Positions 44,779 through 53,561 of a stretch of DNA of 64,000 nt are shown one piece after another. Origin of the DNA: Bacteroidota bacterium (GTDB lineage Bacteria > Bacteroidota > Bacteroidia > UKL13-3); NCBI GenBank assembly GCA_947460345.1, contig CANHGM010000009.1:35207-99206 (forward strand), read 5' to 3'. Each line of letters begins with the position of its first letter. The stretch's first letter is position 1. Position numbers and translations under genes: made by a program. The notes under the pieces are model-generated. The model searched no databases, was not told the origin of the DNA, and saw only the letters and a program-made list of their open reading frames with translations.

Positions 44779-46164
44779 ATGCTTAAACTGTTAGTTGCTA
44801 AAACCCGAACGCTGGGTTATATATTGATATTTTTTCTGGCTATATTGTTGGCTATCATTTCAGCTAATTATATGGCTGTAAATGTTATTCCTTTAGAAGG
44901 TGTAGTTTTAGCTAAACTGCTTTTTTTCGCTGCTTTTGCTTTGTATGCCTCAGCACGCCAATCTCTCACTTTTTGGATTTTATTTGCCTTGTGTTTAGGG
45001 GTCGAATTTGGAGTTGACTTCCCTGTTATTTCAAAAGAACTTAAGAGGTTTAGTGATGTGTTTTTGCGATTAATCAAGACCATTGTGGCTCCGCTTATAT
45101 TCGGAACTTTAGTAGTTGGTATTGCGGGTCATAGCAACTTAAAACAAGTGGGTCGTATGGGTCTTAAAGCCATCATCTACTTCGAAATTGTGACTACCTT
45201 AGCTTTGTTTATAGGCTTGGCCGCTATCAATTTTTCTAAAGCCGGTGTGGGTGCTCAAATTAAAACAGAACAAACACAGGTAGACAAAGGCGAGAAAATA
45301 TTGTCACAAAAAAAAGACCACGACCCTATTGTAGATTCATTCCCTGAAAACATTGCTAAATCAGTGGCTGAAGGTCAAGTGTTGCAAATAGTGGTGTTCA
45401 GTATTTTGTTTGCCATTGGGATGTCGCTTGCTGAAGATAAACATCGGTTAAAAATGCTCAGCTTTGCTGAAAGTTTAAGTGAAGTGATGTTTAAATTCAC
45501 CCATGTGGTGATGTATCTAGCTCCATTTGCGGTGTTTGGTGCCATGGCTTATTCTATTGCCACCATGGGCACAGGTATGCTCACCAATCTGTTTAAACTT
45601 TTAGCCACATTATATATTGCTTTAATTGCATTTGTGGTATTGGTGTTTATTCCTATTGGTTTTATTATCAAACTCAATTTCAAGAAATTTATACAAGCTA
45701 TAAGTGAACCGGTAAGTATTGCTTTTGCCACAGCTAGTAGCGAAGCGGCGTTGCCTAAAGCATTGCAAAATATGGAACGTTATGGTGTTTCAAGGAAAGT
45801 GGTTTCTTTTGTACTTCCTACCGGATATAGTTTTAATTTAGACGGAACAACTTTATACCTCTCATTGGCCTCTGTGTTTGTAGCCCAGGTATGTGGCATG
45901 GATTTGAGTATTGGCCAACAAATAAGTATATGTTTGGTACTAATGCTAACTAGCAAAGGTGTTGCAGGGGTAAGAGGAGCATCGTTTTTAATTTTAGTTA
46001 CTACGCTCGATAGCCAAGGTATTGATTCTTCCAAAGCATTTGCTATTTTAGGAATTGATGCTTTGATGGATATGGCTAGAACATCTGTAAATGTGGTGGG
46101 TAATTGTTTGGCCACGGTAGCTGTGGCTAAATGGGAAGGGGAAGTTGTTGAATCAATCGAATAA
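44779..46164 (+). CDS. Dicarboxylate/amino acid:cation symporter (DAACS family)
   Basis: Imports glutamate, aspartate or C4-dicarboxylates with protons or sodium. The 461-residue protein has about eight helices and two re-entrant loops. The first hairpin carries the serine motif IAFATASSEAALPKAL; GYSFNLDGTTLYLSLA near 355 and DALMDMARTSVNVVGN near 435 hold the substrate- and cation-binding residues (D-x3-R-T-x2-N-V). The N-terminus has an extra helix pair before the conserved FLRLIKTIVAPLIFGTLVVG. It is monocistronic; the 506 bp that follow hold a structured repeat rather than a gene. Confidence 0.94.
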   Translation: MLKLLVAKTRTLGYILIFFLAILLAIISANYMAVNVIPLEGVVLAKLLFFAAFALYASARQSLTFWILFALCLGVEFGVDFPVISKELKRFSDVFLRLIKTIVAPLIFGTLVVGIAGHSNLKQVGRMGLKAIIYFEIVTTLALFIGLAAINFSKAGVGAQIKTEQTQVDKGEKILSQKKDHDPIVDSFPENIAKSVAEGQVLQIVVFSILFAIGMSLAEDKHRLKMLSFAESLSEVMFKFTHVVMYLAPFAVFGAMAYSIATMGTGMLTNLFKLLATLYIALIAFVVLVFIPIGFIIKLNFKKFIQAISEPVSIAFATASSEAALPKALQNMERYGVSRKVVSFVLPTGYSFNLDGTTLYLSLASVFVAQVCGMDLSIGQQISICLVLMLTSKGVAGVRGASFLILVTTLDSQGIDSSKAFAILGIDALMDMARTSVNVVGNCLATVAVAKWEGEVVESIE

Positions 46165-46286
46165 GCTTCAAGTCTTTTTTTGATTGTGAATATTACTGTT
46201 TACTTTTATAATAATTAATGTTAAATGAACCACAATTTAATCGTGCAGCTATGTCTAAAACACCTTATCCGATGAAGCTGAATGTA

Positions 46287-46526
46287 AGGGACGGGCATTG
46301 GAGGTTTTTTGCAGAAAAACAAGAAACAGTTTTGTGCTGAGGGCCTGCAGCTAGAACGAGTAGTTTGCCTTCATACACTCATACTTGAGCCAACCAACTC
46401 CTGCAAACCTTAGCCGTTCGTGTAAAAAACTGTTTCGTAGTTTTTCAAGAAAAAGATCCACAGCCCTAGTTCGCGATAGCTATCGGAATTTTGCTCCACT
46501 TTTTTGGCAATGAAAAAAGTGGAAAG
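46287..46526. repeat. Dispersed structured repeat, copy A (240 bp)
   Basis: Closely related to copy B at 51889-52112. It begins AGGGACGGGCATTGGA, holds a long imperfect inverted repeat (GAAAAAC..GAAACAGTTTT paired with AAAACTGTTTC..GTTTTTC, with further pairing GCAAAC/GTTTGC inside) and ends with the hairpin CCACTTTTTT-GGCAAT-GAAAAAAGTGG at 46496-46522. Copy A has an extra segment that contains GATAGCTATC. No frame of useful length is present. It accounts for most of the 506-bp gap between the symporter gene and thyA. Confidence 0.9.
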
Positions 46527-46645
46527 CTAGTATAGGATTGAATTTATTTTAATTATTTATGAACTAATAAAACCAAATAATAACTCAATTCCTCAATGTG
46601 AATATTAATGGATAAATTCACCTAAATTTAACTTCGAGTGATTAT

Positions 46646-46653
46646 TATATTTG
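46646..46653 (+). promoter_or_regulatory. -7 element for thyA
   Basis: TATATTTG, an exact TAnnTTTG match, ends 17 bp before the thyA ATG. A clear TTTG at -33 is not seen. Confidence 0.4.
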
Positions 46654-46670
46654 CAAAGTAGAATAATCTC

Positions 46671-47471
46671 ATGATATACAATCAATACGAAACATGTTTA
46701 AAGCATGTATATGAAAATGGCGTTTTCAAAAGCGACAGAACAGGCACTGGTACCAAAAGTGTTTTCGGTTATCAAATGCGTTTCGATTTAGCTGAAAGCT
46801 TCCCACTCGTTACCACAAAAAAAGTACATCTTAAAAGTATCATACACGAGTTGTTGTGGTTTTTAAAAGGCGAAACCAATACTCAATATTTAAAAGACAA
46901 TGGGGTGACTATATGGGATGAATGGGCAGATGAAAAAGGGAATTTAGGTCCTGTATATGGTTACCAATGGAGAAGTTGGCCTAAAGCAGATGGTACTTAT
47001 ATAGACCAAATGTCTGATGTGCTCAACCAAATCAAAAACAACCCAGATAGCAGAAGAATGATTGTAAGTGCATGGAATGTAGCTGACTTAAGCAAAATGG
47101 CTTTAATGCCTTGTCATGCATTTTTTCAGTTTTATGTGGCCAATGGCAAATTGAGTTGTCAACTTTACCAACGCAGTGCCGATTTGTTTTTAGGTGTACC
47201 TTTTAATATTGCTAGTTATGCCTTGCTTACACTGATGGTCGCTCAAGAATGTGGACTTCAACCGGGCGAATTTATTCATACCTTGGGCGATGCACATATA
47301 TATTCAAATCATTTCGAACAAGTAGAATTGCAGTTGAGCAGAGATGTGAGGCCATATCCGCAAATGGTTTTAAACAAAGACATCAAATCTATATATGATT
47401 TTACCTTTAGCGATTTTGAAGTGGTGAATTACAATCCACATCCTGCCATTAAAGCTCCTGTAGCCATATAA
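46671..47471 (+). CDS. thyA: Thymidylate synthase ThyA
   Basis: Methylates dUMP to dTMP using methylene-tetrahydrofolate. The 266-residue protein is of standard length. The catalytic Cys lies in [14 protein letters not shown] near residue 148, preceded by the phosphate-binding [13 protein letters not shown] and followed by [21 protein letters not shown] and [27 protein letters not shown] near residue 18 is the usual N-terminal loop. The next gene starts 4 bp after its stop. No dihydrofolate reductase gene is adjacent. Confidence 0.97.
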   Translation: MIYNQYETCLKHVYENGVFKSDRTGTGTKSVFGYQMRFDLAESFPLVTTKKVHLKSIIHELLWFLKGETNTQYLKDNGVTIWDEWADEKGNLGPVYGYQWRSWPKADGTYIDQMSDVLNQIKNNPDSRRMIVSAWNVADLSKMALMPCHAFFQFYVANGKLSCQLYQRSADLFLGVPFNIASYALLTLMVAQECGLQPGEFIHTLGDAHIYSNHFEQVELQLSRDVRPYPQMVLNKDIKSIYDFTFSDFEVVNYNPHPAIKAPVAI

Positions 47472-47474
47472 AAT

Positions 47475-48893
47475 ATGTTAAAAACTAAAACTGAGAATAT
47501 CCTGCAACACAAATGGACAGTTCCATTGCTTTTATTAGGTTCGTTTTTGTGTATGTTGTTGTATATATATTTAAACGAAGACCATGAAGGTGGTGAAGAC
47601 AATATTTCTTTGTTCATGTTAAGTAGGTTTGGTCCTTATCATTTTCATGAGTTTTATGCCAGTCCGATTAAGATTTTGTTTTCTATGTTGATGGCCATCC
47701 CTGCCCAATTAGGCTTTAAAGCTGTGCAAATTACCAATGCTTTGTTAGCATGCCTCACAGCATATATGTCTATTGGCATTGCCCGTAAAATGGGGTTAAA
47801 AGAAGATTGGCTTTTAGTATTACTTGTTTTGTTTAGTCCTATATATTTTGTCATTTCTCTTACTGTTTTATCTGAAATATTGTTCAGTTTTGTGCTGATA
47901 AGTTGTATCAGTTTAATATATAATCAAAAATTCTTTTGGTCAGCTTTATTGCTTTCTTTTTTGCCATATATACGCTCTGAAGGTTATGTGCTTATATTGG
48001 TTTTTATTACGTATTTCTTAGTCGAAAAGCAATGGAAAGTGGTTCCTTTGGTGTTGGTTGGAACTATATTCTTTTGTGTAACGGGTTACCCTTATCACCA
48101 CGATTGGCTTTGGGTATTTAGCAAAAACTATGGTGATGCTAGCAATATATATGGACATGGTGAAATTACCCATTTTGTAGCCAATAGCCGATGGATAAAT
48201 GGCCCAGTGCTTACTATCATTTTGGGGTTTTCTTTGTTAATGGTGGTGTTCAATTTTAAAAATTTATATACAAGCCAATTGCCTTTTCTGATGTTGGTTA
48301 TGGGTTGCTATTTCGGCTTTTTTGTATTGCATTCTTTCCTTTGGTGGAAAGGTCTTGGAGCTTCTCTTGGATTAATCAGAGTGATTGCATGTGTGATGCC
48401 TTTAGGTGGAATTGTCAGCGTTTGGGTGTTGTCAAACTTAAAAAAATATATGTTTGGCTATGGTTCGTTTGCATTTGTATTAATAGCCATTGTGCATATA
48501 GCAACTGGTTTTAGAATAAATAAACTGCCGAGAAAAATGGATGGCGAACATCAACTAGTGTATAAACTTTTTAAACAAAGCAAACCCTATATCGACAAAG
48601 CCCCTCAAGTTAAGTTTAGTAGTTTCTTTTATGGATTTTTAACAGGTGTAGATACTTACGACCCAAAGAATGGTAATTGTTGGACTATTGGTCCACAATC
48701 TTTAGATGAACTTAAACCTGGAAGCATTGTACAATATGAGACCCATTTTGGCCCAAATGAGTGTGGAATGGATACAGATTATTACGATAGAGAAAGACCT
48801 GATTTGCAAAAAGTAATTGAACTCTATCCTGACGATCACTTCAAAGTTCTCAACGGTTACGAATATAAAAATGTGTTATATATAAAAAAATAA
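47475..48893 (+). CDS. Polytopic membrane protein, GT-C-like, unknown
   Basis: A 472-residue protein with roughly ten hydrophobic helices in residues 15-350 and a soluble C-terminal domain of about 110 residues (KQSKPYIDKAPQVKFSSFF ... ELYPDDHFKVLNGYEYKNVL). The first extracytoplasmic loop has an acidic stretch (LNEDHEGGEDNISLF) where GT-C glycosyltransferases carry their catalytic acid, and FLPYIRSEGYVLILVF resembles the helix-loop of mannosyltransferase-like enzymes. That resemblance is the only clue; the call is tentative. It starts 3 bp after the thyA stop and is followed 12 bp later by the papain-like protease, so the three may form one transcript. Confidence 0.72.
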   Translation: MLKTKTENILQHKWTVPLLLLGSFLCMLLYIYLNEDHEGGEDNISLFMLSRFGPYHFHEFYASPIKILFSMLMAIPAQLGFKAVQITNALLACLTAYMSIGIARKMGLKEDWLLVLLVLFSPIYFVISLTVLSEILFSFVLISCISLIYNQKFFWSALLLSFLPYIRSEGYVLILVFITYFLVEKQWKVVPLVLVGTIFFCVTGYPYHHDWLWVFSKNYGDASNIYGHGEITHFVANSRWINGPVLTIILGFSLLMVVFNFKNLYTSQLPFLMLVMGCYFGFFVLHSFLWWKGLGASLGLIRVIACVMPLGGIVSVWVLSNLKKYMFGYGSFAFVLIAIVHIATGFRINKLPRKMDGEHQLVYKLFKQSKPYIDKAPQVKFSSFFYGFLTGVDTYDPKNGNCWTIGPQSLDELKPGSIVQYETHFGPNECGMDTDYYDRERPDLQKVIELYPDDHFKVLNGYEYKNVLYIKK

Positions 48894-48905
48894 GTAAGTA
48901 TATAT

Positions 48906-50450
48906 ATGCCAATTAGAATGGAGGAAGACGAACCTTCGAATCGTCAAGAAAACAACAACAGCAATAACCAAGGTAATGGTGGTAAAGGTATTGGGAATAT
49001 TATATTTATGTTATTGCCATTTCTCATTCGTCGTCCTAAATTGCTTTTATTAGTAGTGGCTATCTTTGGAGGTATATATTTCTTTAAAGGAAGTGGGGGC
49101 AATGGAAGTGGTAATTTAATAAATTCTATCAGCAATATTACCAGGGGTTGCGATATGGATGAGAAAGTGTTTGACCAAGCTGAGGTTTTTGAGCCTTTAA
49201 GTCCTGACCAAGCCCTACCTGAAAAAGTGTCTTTAGAAAAATATTGCCCGAGCAGAGGCGACCAAGGTCAACAAGGTTCATGTGTGGGATGGAGCACCAG
49301 TTATGCCGCCCGAACTATTTTAGAAGCTGTAAGAACTGGCAAAGACCCCAACCAGCTGCGATACAGCCCAGCGTTTTTATATAACCAAATTTCATTAAAA
49401 GGTTGCCAAGGTGCATATATGCTAAACGCCATGGAAAAACTTACTCAAGTGGGTGATTTACCTTATAGCGATTTTGGATATACCGATGAAAGTTGTGACC
49501 GCAAACCCAACGAAAATGAATTGAACTTAGCTCAATCTCACCGCATGAAAGGTTTTAATAGATTAACCAAAAGTGGTGATGATTATGCTATCGATTTTTT
49601 AGCCATTAAACAAAATTTAGCTCAAGGTGCACCAGTAACTATTGGAATGATGGTAGGTGGTACTTTTATGTCAGATATGGCTGGCAAAAAAGTATGGATT
49701 CCTACTGAAGAAGATTATTCTAAAGAAGGTTTTGGTGGGCATGCCATGTGTGTGATTGGGTATGATGATTATTTAGAAGGAGGTGCTTTTCAATTAATGA
49801 ATAGCTGGTCTGAAGACTGGGGCGATAGAGGTTTTGCTTGGGTTAGGTATAAAGATTTTGCTTACTTTACTAAAGAGGCTTATGGCTTATATTCCATGGC
49901 TAAAATCAACGAAAACCAAACTACTGATTTTAATTTAAAATTCGGATTGCTAGCTAATGATGATAAGCAGTTGCTCAGTTTAACAAAAGTTTCAGCCCAA
50001 ATTTTTAAAACCATTGAGCCTATTCAAAAAGGGTCAAAGTTTAAAGTTGAAGTTACCAATACCAAAGAATGTTATACCTACGTTTTTGGCGAAGAAGTGG
50101 ATGGGTCTATATATACATTATTTCCATATACGACTAAACATTCACCTTATTGTGGCATAGTGGGAACAAGGATTTTCCCTAAAGATTACAGTATGAAAGC
50201 TGATGATGTGGGCAACAAAGATTATATAGCCTTGCTCATTACGCAAAGTCCGGTTGATTATAATAAAGTAGTGTCAGAGCTGAATAAGTTACCTAAAAAA
50301 TTAAATATTGGAGAAAAGCTTGGTCAAGTTTTAAAAAGTGAATTGATGGATGATGTAGAAGTAAATATACAAGAAGATTATATCAATTTACATGCGGCAT
50401 CTATACATAAAAATGCCACCTATATAGTGATTCAAATTGACAAAAAATAA
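48906..50450 (+). CDS. Membrane-anchored papain-like (C1) cysteine protease with C-terminal DUF4384-like domain
   Basis: A 514-residue protein. Residues 1-30 are hydrophilic and Asn/Gly-rich; two hydrophobic segments follow (about 27-38 and 45-60: IGNIIFMLLPFLI, KLLLLVVAIFGGIYFF). The C1 domain spans about 90-340: Gln and Cys in DQGQQGSCVGWSTSYA (nucleophile near residue 122), His in GGHAMCVIGYDDY and Asn in LMNSWSEDWGDRGF, a complete catalytic set. The last 150 residues (VEVTNTKECYTYVFGEEVDG, YTLFPYTTKHSPYCG) resemble DUF4384. No propeptide is evident. It lies between the polytopic protein gene and aspartate kinase. Confidence 0.9.
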   Translation: MPIRMEEDEPSNRQENNNSNNQGNGGKGIGNIIFMLLPFLIRRPKLLLLVVAIFGGIYFFKGSGGNGSGNLINSISNITRGCDMDEKVFDQAEVFEPLSPDQALPEKVSLEKYCPSRGDQGQQGSCVGWSTSYAARTILEAVRTGKDPNQLRYSPAFLYNQISLKGCQGAYMLNAMEKLTQVGDLPYSDFGYTDESCDRKPNENELNLAQSHRMKGFNRLTKSGDDYAIDFLAIKQNLAQGAPVTIGMMVGGTFMSDMAGKKVWIPTEEDYSKEGFGGHAMCVIGYDDYLEGGAFQLMNSWSEDWGDRGFAWVRYKDFAYFTKEAYGLYSMAKINENQTTDFNLKFGLLANDDKQLLSLTKVSAQIFKTIEPIQKGSKFKVEVTNTKECYTYVFGEEVDGSIYTLFPYTTKHSPYCGIVGTRIFPKDYSMKADDVGNKDYIALLITQSPVDYNKVVSELNKLPKKLNIGEKLGQVLKSELMDDVEVNIQEDYINLHAASIHKNATYIVIQIDKK

Positions 50451-50456
50451 AAGATT

Positions 50457-51716
50457 ATGTTAGTATATAAATTCGGAGGAGCATCAGTGAAAGATGCAGA
50501 TGCAGTAAGAAACGTAGGGAATATCGTTTCAAAAGTAAAAGACAAACCAGTATTTGTTGTGATATCTGCCATGGGCAAGATGACTAATGCGTTTGAGAAG
50601 TTAATTCATGCTTTTTATGAGGGTGATATACAAGCTCAAGAAAGTTCTCTAAAATTCATTAAAGATTATCATAAGAATATTATCGACGACCTGCTTAAAA
50701 ACAGCAGCAGCCATGCGTTTGACGATATTGATAACCTGTTTTTAGAATTAGAATGTATGCTCGAAACTGAAACTGAAAAGCCAGGTAATTTTGATTATAT
50801 ATATGACCAAATAGTAGGTTTTGGAGAATTGATTTCAACTAGAATTGTTTCGGCATTTTTAAATGAAAATGGAATTTCAAACAGATGGATGGATTGTAGA
50901 AACTTTGTATCAACAGATAATAACTACAGAGATGCTAAAGTAGATTGGAAAGCTACCGAAGAAATTATATATAAAAAATTGTTGCCTATTGCTAAAAAAC
51001 AAATCATCATTACTCAGGGTTTTATAGGCAGAGCAAGCGATTTGTCCACTACTACTTTAGGCAGAGATGGCTCTGATTATTCAGCTGCTATTTTTGCGTA
51101 TTGTCTCAAAGCTGATTCAGTAACTATATGGAAAGATGTGCCAGGGGTGATGAATGGCGACCCTAAAAAAATTGAAGATGCGGTGTTGTTCAATCAACTG
51201 TCATATAACGAAACTATAGAATTGGCTTATTATGGAGCCAATGTAATTCATCCTAAAACCATTCAACCTTTAAGAAATAGAGAAATTCCATTGTATGTAA
51301 AATCTTTTTATGAAGACGAACTACCGGGTACTGTTATACACCATGCCGAAACTACGAATGATATTCCGGTATATATATATAAAGAAAATCAAGCAATGAT
51401 TTCGGTTTCTACTAAAGATTTTTCATTCATCGTCGAGAATCACATCAGCCATATATTTGAGTTACTAAGCAAGCACCACGTAAAAGTTAATTTGATGCAA
51501 AATTCAGCTATTAATTTTAAATTATGTGTGGATGATAATGCCAGTAAAAACAATGCTTTAATAGAGTCTCTGTCTGACATATTTGAAACAGAAATTTCTC
51601 ATGAATTGCAACTTGTTTCCATCAGAAATCCTAAAGATAATGACTTCGAAAAATATGCGGGTAAAGAAATCAAAATGGAACAACGCAATCAAAAAATGAT
51701 TCAAATTCTGATTTGA
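50457..51716 (+). CDS. lysC: Aspartate kinase
   Basis: Phosphorylates aspartate at the entry to lysine, threonine and methionine synthesis. The 419-residue, monofunctional enzyme starts LVYKFGGASVKDADAVRN, carries GFIGRASDLSTTTLGRDGSDY near residue 185-200 and VTIWKDVPGVMNGDPKK near 225, followed by YYGANVIHPKTIQPL near 260. A C-terminal ACT region (ISVSTKDFSFIVENHISHIF) is present but the second ACT copy is short, so feedback control may be limited. It starts 6 bp after the protease stop. The symbol is given by family; Bacteroidota often hold several aspartate kinases. Confidence 0.92.
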   Translation: MLVYKFGGASVKDADAVRNVGNIVSKVKDKPVFVVISAMGKMTNAFEKLIHAFYEGDIQAQESSLKFIKDYHKNIIDDLLKNSSSHAFDDIDNLFLELECMLETETEKPGNFDYIYDQIVGFGELISTRIVSAFLNENGISNRWMDCRNFVSTDNNYRDAKVDWKATEEIIYKKLLPIAKKQIIITQGFIGRASDLSTTTLGRDGSDYSAAIFAYCLKADSVTIWKDVPGVMNGDPKKIEDAVLFNQLSYNETIELAYYGANVIHPKTIQPLRNREIPLYVKSFYEDELPGTVIHHAETTNDIPVYIYKENQAMISVSTKDFSFIVENHISHIFELLSKHHVKVNLMQNSAINFKLCVDDNASKNNALIESLSDIFETEISHELQLVSIRNPKDNDFEKYAGKEIKMEQRNQKMIQILI

Positions 51717-51888
51717 TTTTTACTTGTATATAACGATGCTGTTATGCTGAGTTTATTTAAGTATCTCTAAAAATATTTTTCTATATATAACCAGATCCTG
51801 AAACAAGTTCAGGACTGAATCTTTCACCACCACTAGTCTCATCACTCAGCTTCGCCTAAAACCCCAACAACCAAAAATGTTGAATTGC

Positions 51889-52112
51889 AGGGACGGGCAT
51901 TGGAATCATTTCGCAGAAAAACAAGAAACAGTTTTGTGCTGAGGGCTTGCAGCTAGAACGAGCAGTTTGCCTTCATAAACATATACTTGTGCCAACCACC
52001 TTTTGCAAACCTTAGCCGTTCGTGCTAAAAACTGTTTCGTAGTTTTTCAAGAGAGGATTCCACAGCCCTAGACTTTTTGCTCCACTTTTTTGGCAATGAA
52101 AAAAGTGGAAAG
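51889..52112. repeat. Dispersed structured repeat, copy B (224 bp)
   Basis: Second copy of the element at 46287-46526, same orientation. The inverted-repeat arms are about 51916-51935 and 52027-52048, and the closing hairpin is 52082-52108. Upstream of it (51720-51888) lies non-coding sequence with a separate small palindrome (TCCTGAAACAAGTTCAGGA near 51795). Together they fill the 451-bp gap between the aspartate kinase and DUF1573 genes. Confidence 0.9.
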
Positions 52113-52167
52113 TTAAAGTATACTTCAAAGCCAATTTTATACAATAATCCTATATATAACTACTCAA

Positions 52168-53250
52168 TTAATTCTTTCTTTTAACAATAGAAGTAACCGT
52201 AAGTGTTGAGTTAGAATGATAAGGGTCGTTGGTAATAACAGTAACCGTTTTTGTCTCTTCTCCTTCTCTATTCTTTGAATTAAATGAAACATTGATTGTA
52301 GCTGATTCTCCCGGTTTTAGAATAGATTTACTTGGGTTAGAAGCCGTGCAACCACAACTGGTTTTTGTTTTCAAAATTTCTAAGTTTTTCTTACCAGTAT
52401 TGGTAAATTTAAATTCTGTTCCTACAATGTCACCTTCAGTTATTTCACCCCAACTATGGGTTATTTTTTCAAAATGTATACGTGGTGCAGCTATTGAATC
52501 TTTCTTGCTCAACTTCGGAAAATATTGGTTGATAGTAGCACTCACATATATAAGTTTTTCGGCAAAAGAAGTATCTGTGGTGAACATATGTCCTTGGTCG
52601 AATAGGAATCCTAAATCTCCTACTTTGGTTCCGTCTAAAGTAGCCATTATAGTGATGGCTTCATGGGGTTTAACTTGCATTGACGACGGCGTAAATTTTA
52701 CATATGGTGTAGTTTCAATACTAGTAATACTGATTGTTTTGTCTGAATTGTTATACCATTTTACTGATGCTGTGTCGGTGGTATTGTTAGTTACCTCTCC
52801 AAATGAAAAGTGATTGGTACTAAACCTGGTTTGCCCTGAAATTGTTGGATACCAATCTTCTGGTCCTTTAGGTTTGGCTATCACATCACCTTTGATGCTT
52901 AAGGTGAGCATTACCGGAAAACTGTTGGTTCTTACTAATATAGTTTTGCTAAAAGGGCCTGTTCTATAAGCTGGGTCAAAAGTTGCTTTCACAAACCCTG
53001 ATTTATTGGGTGCCACATCATCTTTGGTATAATCTGTAGCAGTACAACCACAACTGGCATTTACATCTTCAATCTTTACGGGCACTTTACCTAAGTTAGT
53101 AAAATAGAATATGGCTTCTACTTTTCCTTTCTCTTCATTTATTTTTCCAAAATCATATTCCGATTTGTCGAAGATAATTTTATAGTTTTCTTGTGCGTGA
53201 ATGCTTAAAACGGAAAGGAAGCAAAAGGCTAAAACAAGTATTTTTTTCAT
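52168..53250 (-). CDS. Secreted DUF1573 protein (tandem Ig-like domains)
   Basis: A 360-residue exported protein with signal peptide (VLAFCFLSVLSIHAQ). Two DUF1573 modules are clear: residues 25-120 (YDFGKINEEKGKVEAIFYF, then NASCGCTATDY) and 265-355 (HSWGEITEGDIVGTEFKF, then TSCGCTASNPS). A third, divergent module without the Cys pair lies between. The CGCT motifs and the F-x-F-x-N-x-G strands give an Ig-like fold. Widespread in Bacteroidota with no firm function. It stands alone between repeat B and tRNA-His. Confidence 0.9.
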   Translation of the reverse strand: MKKILVLAFCFLSVLSIHAQENYKIIFDKSEYDFGKINEEKGKVEAIFYFTNLGKVPVKIEDVNASCGCTATDYTKDDVAPNKSGFVKATFDPAYRTGPFSKTILVRTNSFPVMLTLSIKGDVIAKPKGPEDWYPTISGQTRFSTNHFSFGEVTNNTTDTASVKWYNNSDKTISITSIETTPYVKFTPSSMQVKPHEAITIMATLDGTKVGDLGFLFDQGHMFTTDTSFAEKLIYVSATINQYFPKLSKKDSIAAPRIHFEKITHSWGEITEGDIVGTEFKFTNTGKKNLEILKTKTSCGCTASNPSKSILKPGESATINVSFNSKNREGEETKTVTVITNDPYHSNSTLTVTSIVKRKN

Positions 53251-53416
53251 ATTTTTTATTTAATAGTAAGACTGATAAGACTAGATAAAGTTGTTTTGAG
53301 TATGTATAAATAAATATTTTTAAAATTTATCTCTCTGTAAGTCAATCATTTTTTTTGCAAATTTGACTCCATAAATGAATTAAAAAAATTATTTCTTTAA
53401 AAGACTTAAAATTGTT

Positions 53417-53424
53417 TAGATTTG
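53417..53424 (+). promoter_or_regulatory. -7 element for tRNA-His
   Basis: TAGATTTG matches TAnnTTTG and ends 11 bases before the tRNA 5' end. A -33 box at the usual spacing is only weakly suggested (TTTC near 53393). Confidence 0.45.
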
Positions 53425-53435
53425 CACCTCATTTT

Positions 53436-53512
53436 GGTGGTCGTAGCTCAGTTGGTAGAGTCCCAGTTTGTGGTTCTGGTTGTCGTGGGTTCGAGCCCCA
53501 TCGTCCACCCCA
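53436..53512 (+). tRNA. tRNA-His (GTG)
   Basis: Cloverleaf with the histidine-specific extra G at -1 (53436) opposite C73, anticodon GTG in the loop TTGTGGT, T-loop TTCGAGC and an encoded CCA at 53510-53512. Two U-U oppositions stand out: position 5/68 in the acceptor stem (GTGGTCG against CGTCCAC) and 31/39 in the anticodon stem (CCAGT against TCTGG). Charging and identity should still be histidine. Confidence 0.95.
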
Positions 53513-53525
53513 AAATAAAACAAGA

Positions 53526-53548
53526 AACCGGTTCAACGCCGGTTTTTT
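53526..53548 (+). terminator. Intrinsic terminator between tRNA-His and prfB
   Basis: AACCGG-TTCAACG-CCGGTT, a 6-bp perfect stem with a seven-base loop, runs into further T residues on the plus strand, 14 bp after the tRNA and 13 bp before prfB. Confidence 0.85.
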
Positions 53549-53561
53549 CATATAAACAAAG

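Noticed and set aside
46287..46526. Integron attC-like site
   Set aside because: The element is a long imperfect palindrome but lacks the RYYYAAC/GTTRRRY ends, and there is no integrase or cassette frame beside it.
52229..52813. Plus-strand frame of 194 codons over the DUF1573 gene
   Set aside because: Entirely antisense to a gene with two clear CGCT-containing modules; long only because of codon bias.
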